A DNA stretch of 64,000 bases. Source: Laetiporus sulphureus 93-53 (taxonomy: Eukaryota; Basidiomycota; Agaricomycetes; Polyporales; Laetiporaceae). The position numbers and the translations under genes were made by a program. The stretch covers positions 316,490-380,489 of the forward strand of contig NW_024468540.1 in the NCBI RefSeq assembly GCF_001632365.1. Direction: 5' to 3'. Below the pieces are notes generated by a model, which saw only the letters and a program-made list of their open reading frames with translations, ran no database searches and was not told the DNA's origin. This document shows, piece by piece, positions 61,286 through 64,000 of this stretch; position 1 is the first letter of the stretch, and the number at the start of each line of letters is the position of its first letter.

Positions 61286-63767
61286 GGCGAGTGCTTGAGA
61301 GGGCTATGAGGGTCGGGGGGAGTGGCGCGCCGTGCGCGAGGGCGGCAAAGAGGGCGCGTGCGACGACGAGCGCAGAGGCGGTGGCCGGCGGGCGGACGAG
61401 GAGGAGAACGAGGAGAGAAAGCGCGTCTGTCGCGGGAATACGCAGAGCCCATGGACTGTGTTTGTTCAGTGTCTTGCACTGTGGGTCCGCACTCGCGAGC
61501 CACACTGAGCCACTCGCGCGCATACACCGTGGGAGTATTTGCCTCCCCATTCCCCTCCTGCAGGTCCTCCTTGCCTTTTGCCACCATTCACCATCTGCGC
61601 TGGTCTGGACGCCGGCAGCGTTCGTGGGAACGTCCATCGAGGCCGTATCATCGAGGATCACAGAGATTGTGGTGGATGCAAAGTAAGCGCGGTCGACGCA
61701 TGACTTGCTCGCGACGCGCGACGACGAGCGCGTTTGCTTCCGCGATGCTCGACGCGACGGTGAGTGCCGATCCGTCTGAATCGATCATCCTCATCTCATC
61801 GATCTCCATTGTGCGCGGGCGGGGATGCAAAAAAGCCTTCAGCCGAACGTTCACGAGGGCTTTAGTGCATGGTACAACCATTGTCGGCGGTGCCTGAGAT
61901 GCAAAGTATATCCAGTACAGTGAGCCATTGCCTTTCACAGATTCAGTCATCTCTCAGATCTCAACCCTTGAAGCCATCGACATTTGGCTTGCTCGCATTC
62001 TGTGATAACCAAGTCCATGCCCTCGATCGTACTGATATTTACCCTCTTTCGTACGCATATATAGGCAACACACAGTTCGTACAGCGTCAAGTACACGAAT
62101 CACGCTGTGGTGGATCTCATCGCCAGTGCCAACCCTCGAGGGCCACTGTCGGCGCACGTTGTAGTGCACTACCACCCCGAGCATTCTATGTTGTGTTGGC
62201 CGATGAACCACACTGAATGTGCGGCCATAAATGAACATGGCAGTCTCATGGACGGCTTGTCGTCAGATTCGGTGAGTTTGTTCTCCAAGAGACAACATGT
62301 TGGCTTTCTCATTAGTGCGATCCCATGCTGTGCTTCGACACTTGACGTCTAAGCATCAAGTTCTCGCGAACTGCACAGCTCCAACCTGTCCAGCAATCAC
62401 TGTAAACACACAAGTTGTCGGAAGGAAGCTACTGCTACTCGGGCATTGGCACGGCTCGCCGCTTACCCAGTCAGGCGCGTTAGAAGTGTACATGTTAGTC
62501 GCCTCTGGTCACTCGCTAGTGCTTAAGCGCTCACTTATACCTCTCGACAGGGTGACCGAACTCCCGAGCATGCAGTAGGCGATATAAGACGCCTAAATAT
62601 CTGCTGCAAGAGTCTTCGAACGTCTCGCTCATGGTCGCTCGCTGCCGAAGCCGACAGTCAGGCGCTGATCTCCCGCTCGCGGCATCCCACGTCAACCGCG
62701 ATGGTCAATCATGCAAGAAACAACAAGCTGTGCCGTATTGATTCTTCCTCCCATTGCTTGCTATGTACGACGGACAATGACTGCAGCGGTTATGTGTACC
62801 CGTGTCCAGTCGAACTAGAATCATCTAATATGTACATTCCGTCAATTCCTGTCCGTAGCTCCCGCGAATCTCATTTATCTCCCGGTCGTAGAATGCAGTC
62901 CCCTATCAATCATCGCATCTTTGCCGGCGAAATGGTGGACATCTGTTGAATCATCCTGTCACCTTCGGGACTATCTGTCATGCCCGAATCCATTGTCCCC
63001 TGCATTGAGACTTCGGGACAATACGAGACCGGGCGCAATATCCTTCCTCTGTACTCAACTGGATGTCAAGACATTGCTGCGAAATCCCATTGTTGTCCTA
63101 CGCTCGCACAATCTACACAGCTGCTGAGCATGCACATCTCCCTGCATTATACGGAACTTCCGATGAATCCGCGGTGACATGCAAAAGCGTCCACAATTAC
63201 TGACGACCTCATCGATTCTCATCGCTGAATTGTTGAAAATTCTAGCAAGATCACACGAACATGCGAAGCAAGCACAACGACGTGCAAACATGTTTATAGG
63301 AAACAATCGATACACTCATAACAAGCATCAATGGTAACGAGTAAACGACACACCCACCCACAACAGCCGTCGCGGGCACTACAGACCATCAGGGAAAACA
63401 AACGGACCGCGAGAGTGGTAGCAGTAGCAGCGGGATATACGAGGACTGGACACAACGTGGAAAATGCAACCATACAAGTACAGCCGGATTGTGGGAACAC
63501 CAGAGTCCGCCAATGAGACAGGGGAGGACGACCCGGACGAAGACGACGCACGCTACCAGAAACGAGGGGCAAGAGTAAAGATCGAAGTGGATGAGTGGGT
63601 CAAGAAGAGCGATAATACACAGGACGAGAACGATCATCGATGGAAAAGAGAACAAGGACAAGCATGGAAAAGGAAAGCATCTTGGATGCGGGATTGAGCT
63701 GTATAGTGACGGTTAGTGAACAGATGTCGTCAGAAGAAACCATCTTGGACTCACACACAATGCGTGC
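61286..63767. other. Long intergenic region
   Basis: About 2.5 kb. The first 400 bases are the GC-rich promoter and 5' leader of the HMG-box gene; overlapping frames there are antisense artefacts of composition. The middle (61,700-63,250) has only short frames without motifs. The last 450 bases (about 63,300-63,767) probably form the 3' untranslated region of the glycine-rich gene on the minus strand. Confidence 0.35.
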
Positions 63768-64000
63768 TCAGTATTGCGGAGCACCGCCATAGCCTCCTCC
63801 ACCGTAGCCGCCACCGTAGCCTCCTCCACCATAGCCGCCTTGCTGTTGGCCGTAGCCACCTTCTCATGAAGCAATATCGTCAGCCAGGAATTCTGTACAT
63901 ATCACCGAGACTCAACCTTGGTCGTAGCCGCCATACTGACCTCCACTGTAGCCGCCTCCGCCACCTGCTGGACTGATTAGCTCATCTTGTACGATCACTC
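63768..64000 (-). CDS. Glycine/tyrosine-rich protein, C-terminal part (runs off the window)
   Basis: The minus strand encodes GGGGYSGGQYGGYDQ, then after a short intron (about 63,865-63,918) GYGQQQGGYGGGGYGGGYG and a final GGAPQY before TGA (63770-63768). Tandem GGY/GGGY repeats of this kind are typical tails of RNA-binding or stress-granule proteins, for example RRM glycine-rich proteins. The N-terminal domain lies outside the window, so the family cannot be fixed. A further intron appears to begin near 63,972. Confidence 0.6.

Noticed and set aside
61291..61897. Arg/Ala-rich open frames upstream of the HMG-box gene
   Set aside because: The region is GC-rich promoter sequence with overlapping frames on both strands; none has a domain.

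Overview
The window is nuclear DNA of a filamentous basidiomycete, most likely an Agaricomycete and possibly a polypore. Evidence: many 50-70 bp GT-AG introns, several genes of the basidiomycete multi-pass membrane family DUF6533, F-box paralogues, a MATA-type HMG-box factor, and a mobile-element mix of Copia LTRs, a chromodomain/dUTPase Gypsy element and a Tad-type LINE. The genus cannot be fixed from the sequence alone.

Layout. (1) 1-5226 is a retroelement graveyard: two non-autonomous Copia-like elements in tail-to-tail inverted orientation flank a Gypsy-type solo LTR that has a perfect 5-bp target duplication. (2) 5704-21706 is a three-layer nest. An F-box gene was split by a 14.6-kb Gypsy retrotransposon on the minus strand (6611-21242), and the gag of that Gypsy was split by a 6-kb LINE on the plus strand (12425-18498). 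All three layers carry inactivating mutations. An intact paralogue of the F-box gene follows at 22194-23438. (3) 23586-45891 is mostly conserved housekeeping sequence: a DUF6533 membrane protein, UGP1, ribosomal protein eS8, the histone H4K20 methyltransferase SET9, the chaperonin subunit CCT6 and the APC/C scaffold APC1. CCT6 and APC1 are divergent. (4) 46335-59800 is accessory: an F-box gene with an apparent frameshift, a relic of PWP1, a segmental duplication carrying two DUF6533 genes (one of which lost its last exon), a small membrane protein and a 0.56-kb foldback element. (5) The right end holds an HMG-box transcription factor and the 3' end of a glycine-rich protein gene.

How parts relate. 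UGP1 supplies UDP-glucose for the cell wall. CCT6 and APC1 share a short divergent promoter; CCT folds the WD40 activators of APC/C, so the pairing is suggestive but unproven. The most unusual element is the Gypsy: it has a decayed open frame of about 390 codons between the 5' LTR and gag, a primer-binding site complementary to the predicted 5' end of its own transcript (self-priming), and a chromodomain followed by a dUTPase domain. Nearly all nonsense codons examined in the repeats, and the loss of a catalytic RT aspartate in both retrotransposons, can be explained by C-to-T or G-to-A transitions, which suggests RIP-like mutation or methyl-cytosine deamination.

All gene models come from reading frames and splice consensus by eye; no searches were run.
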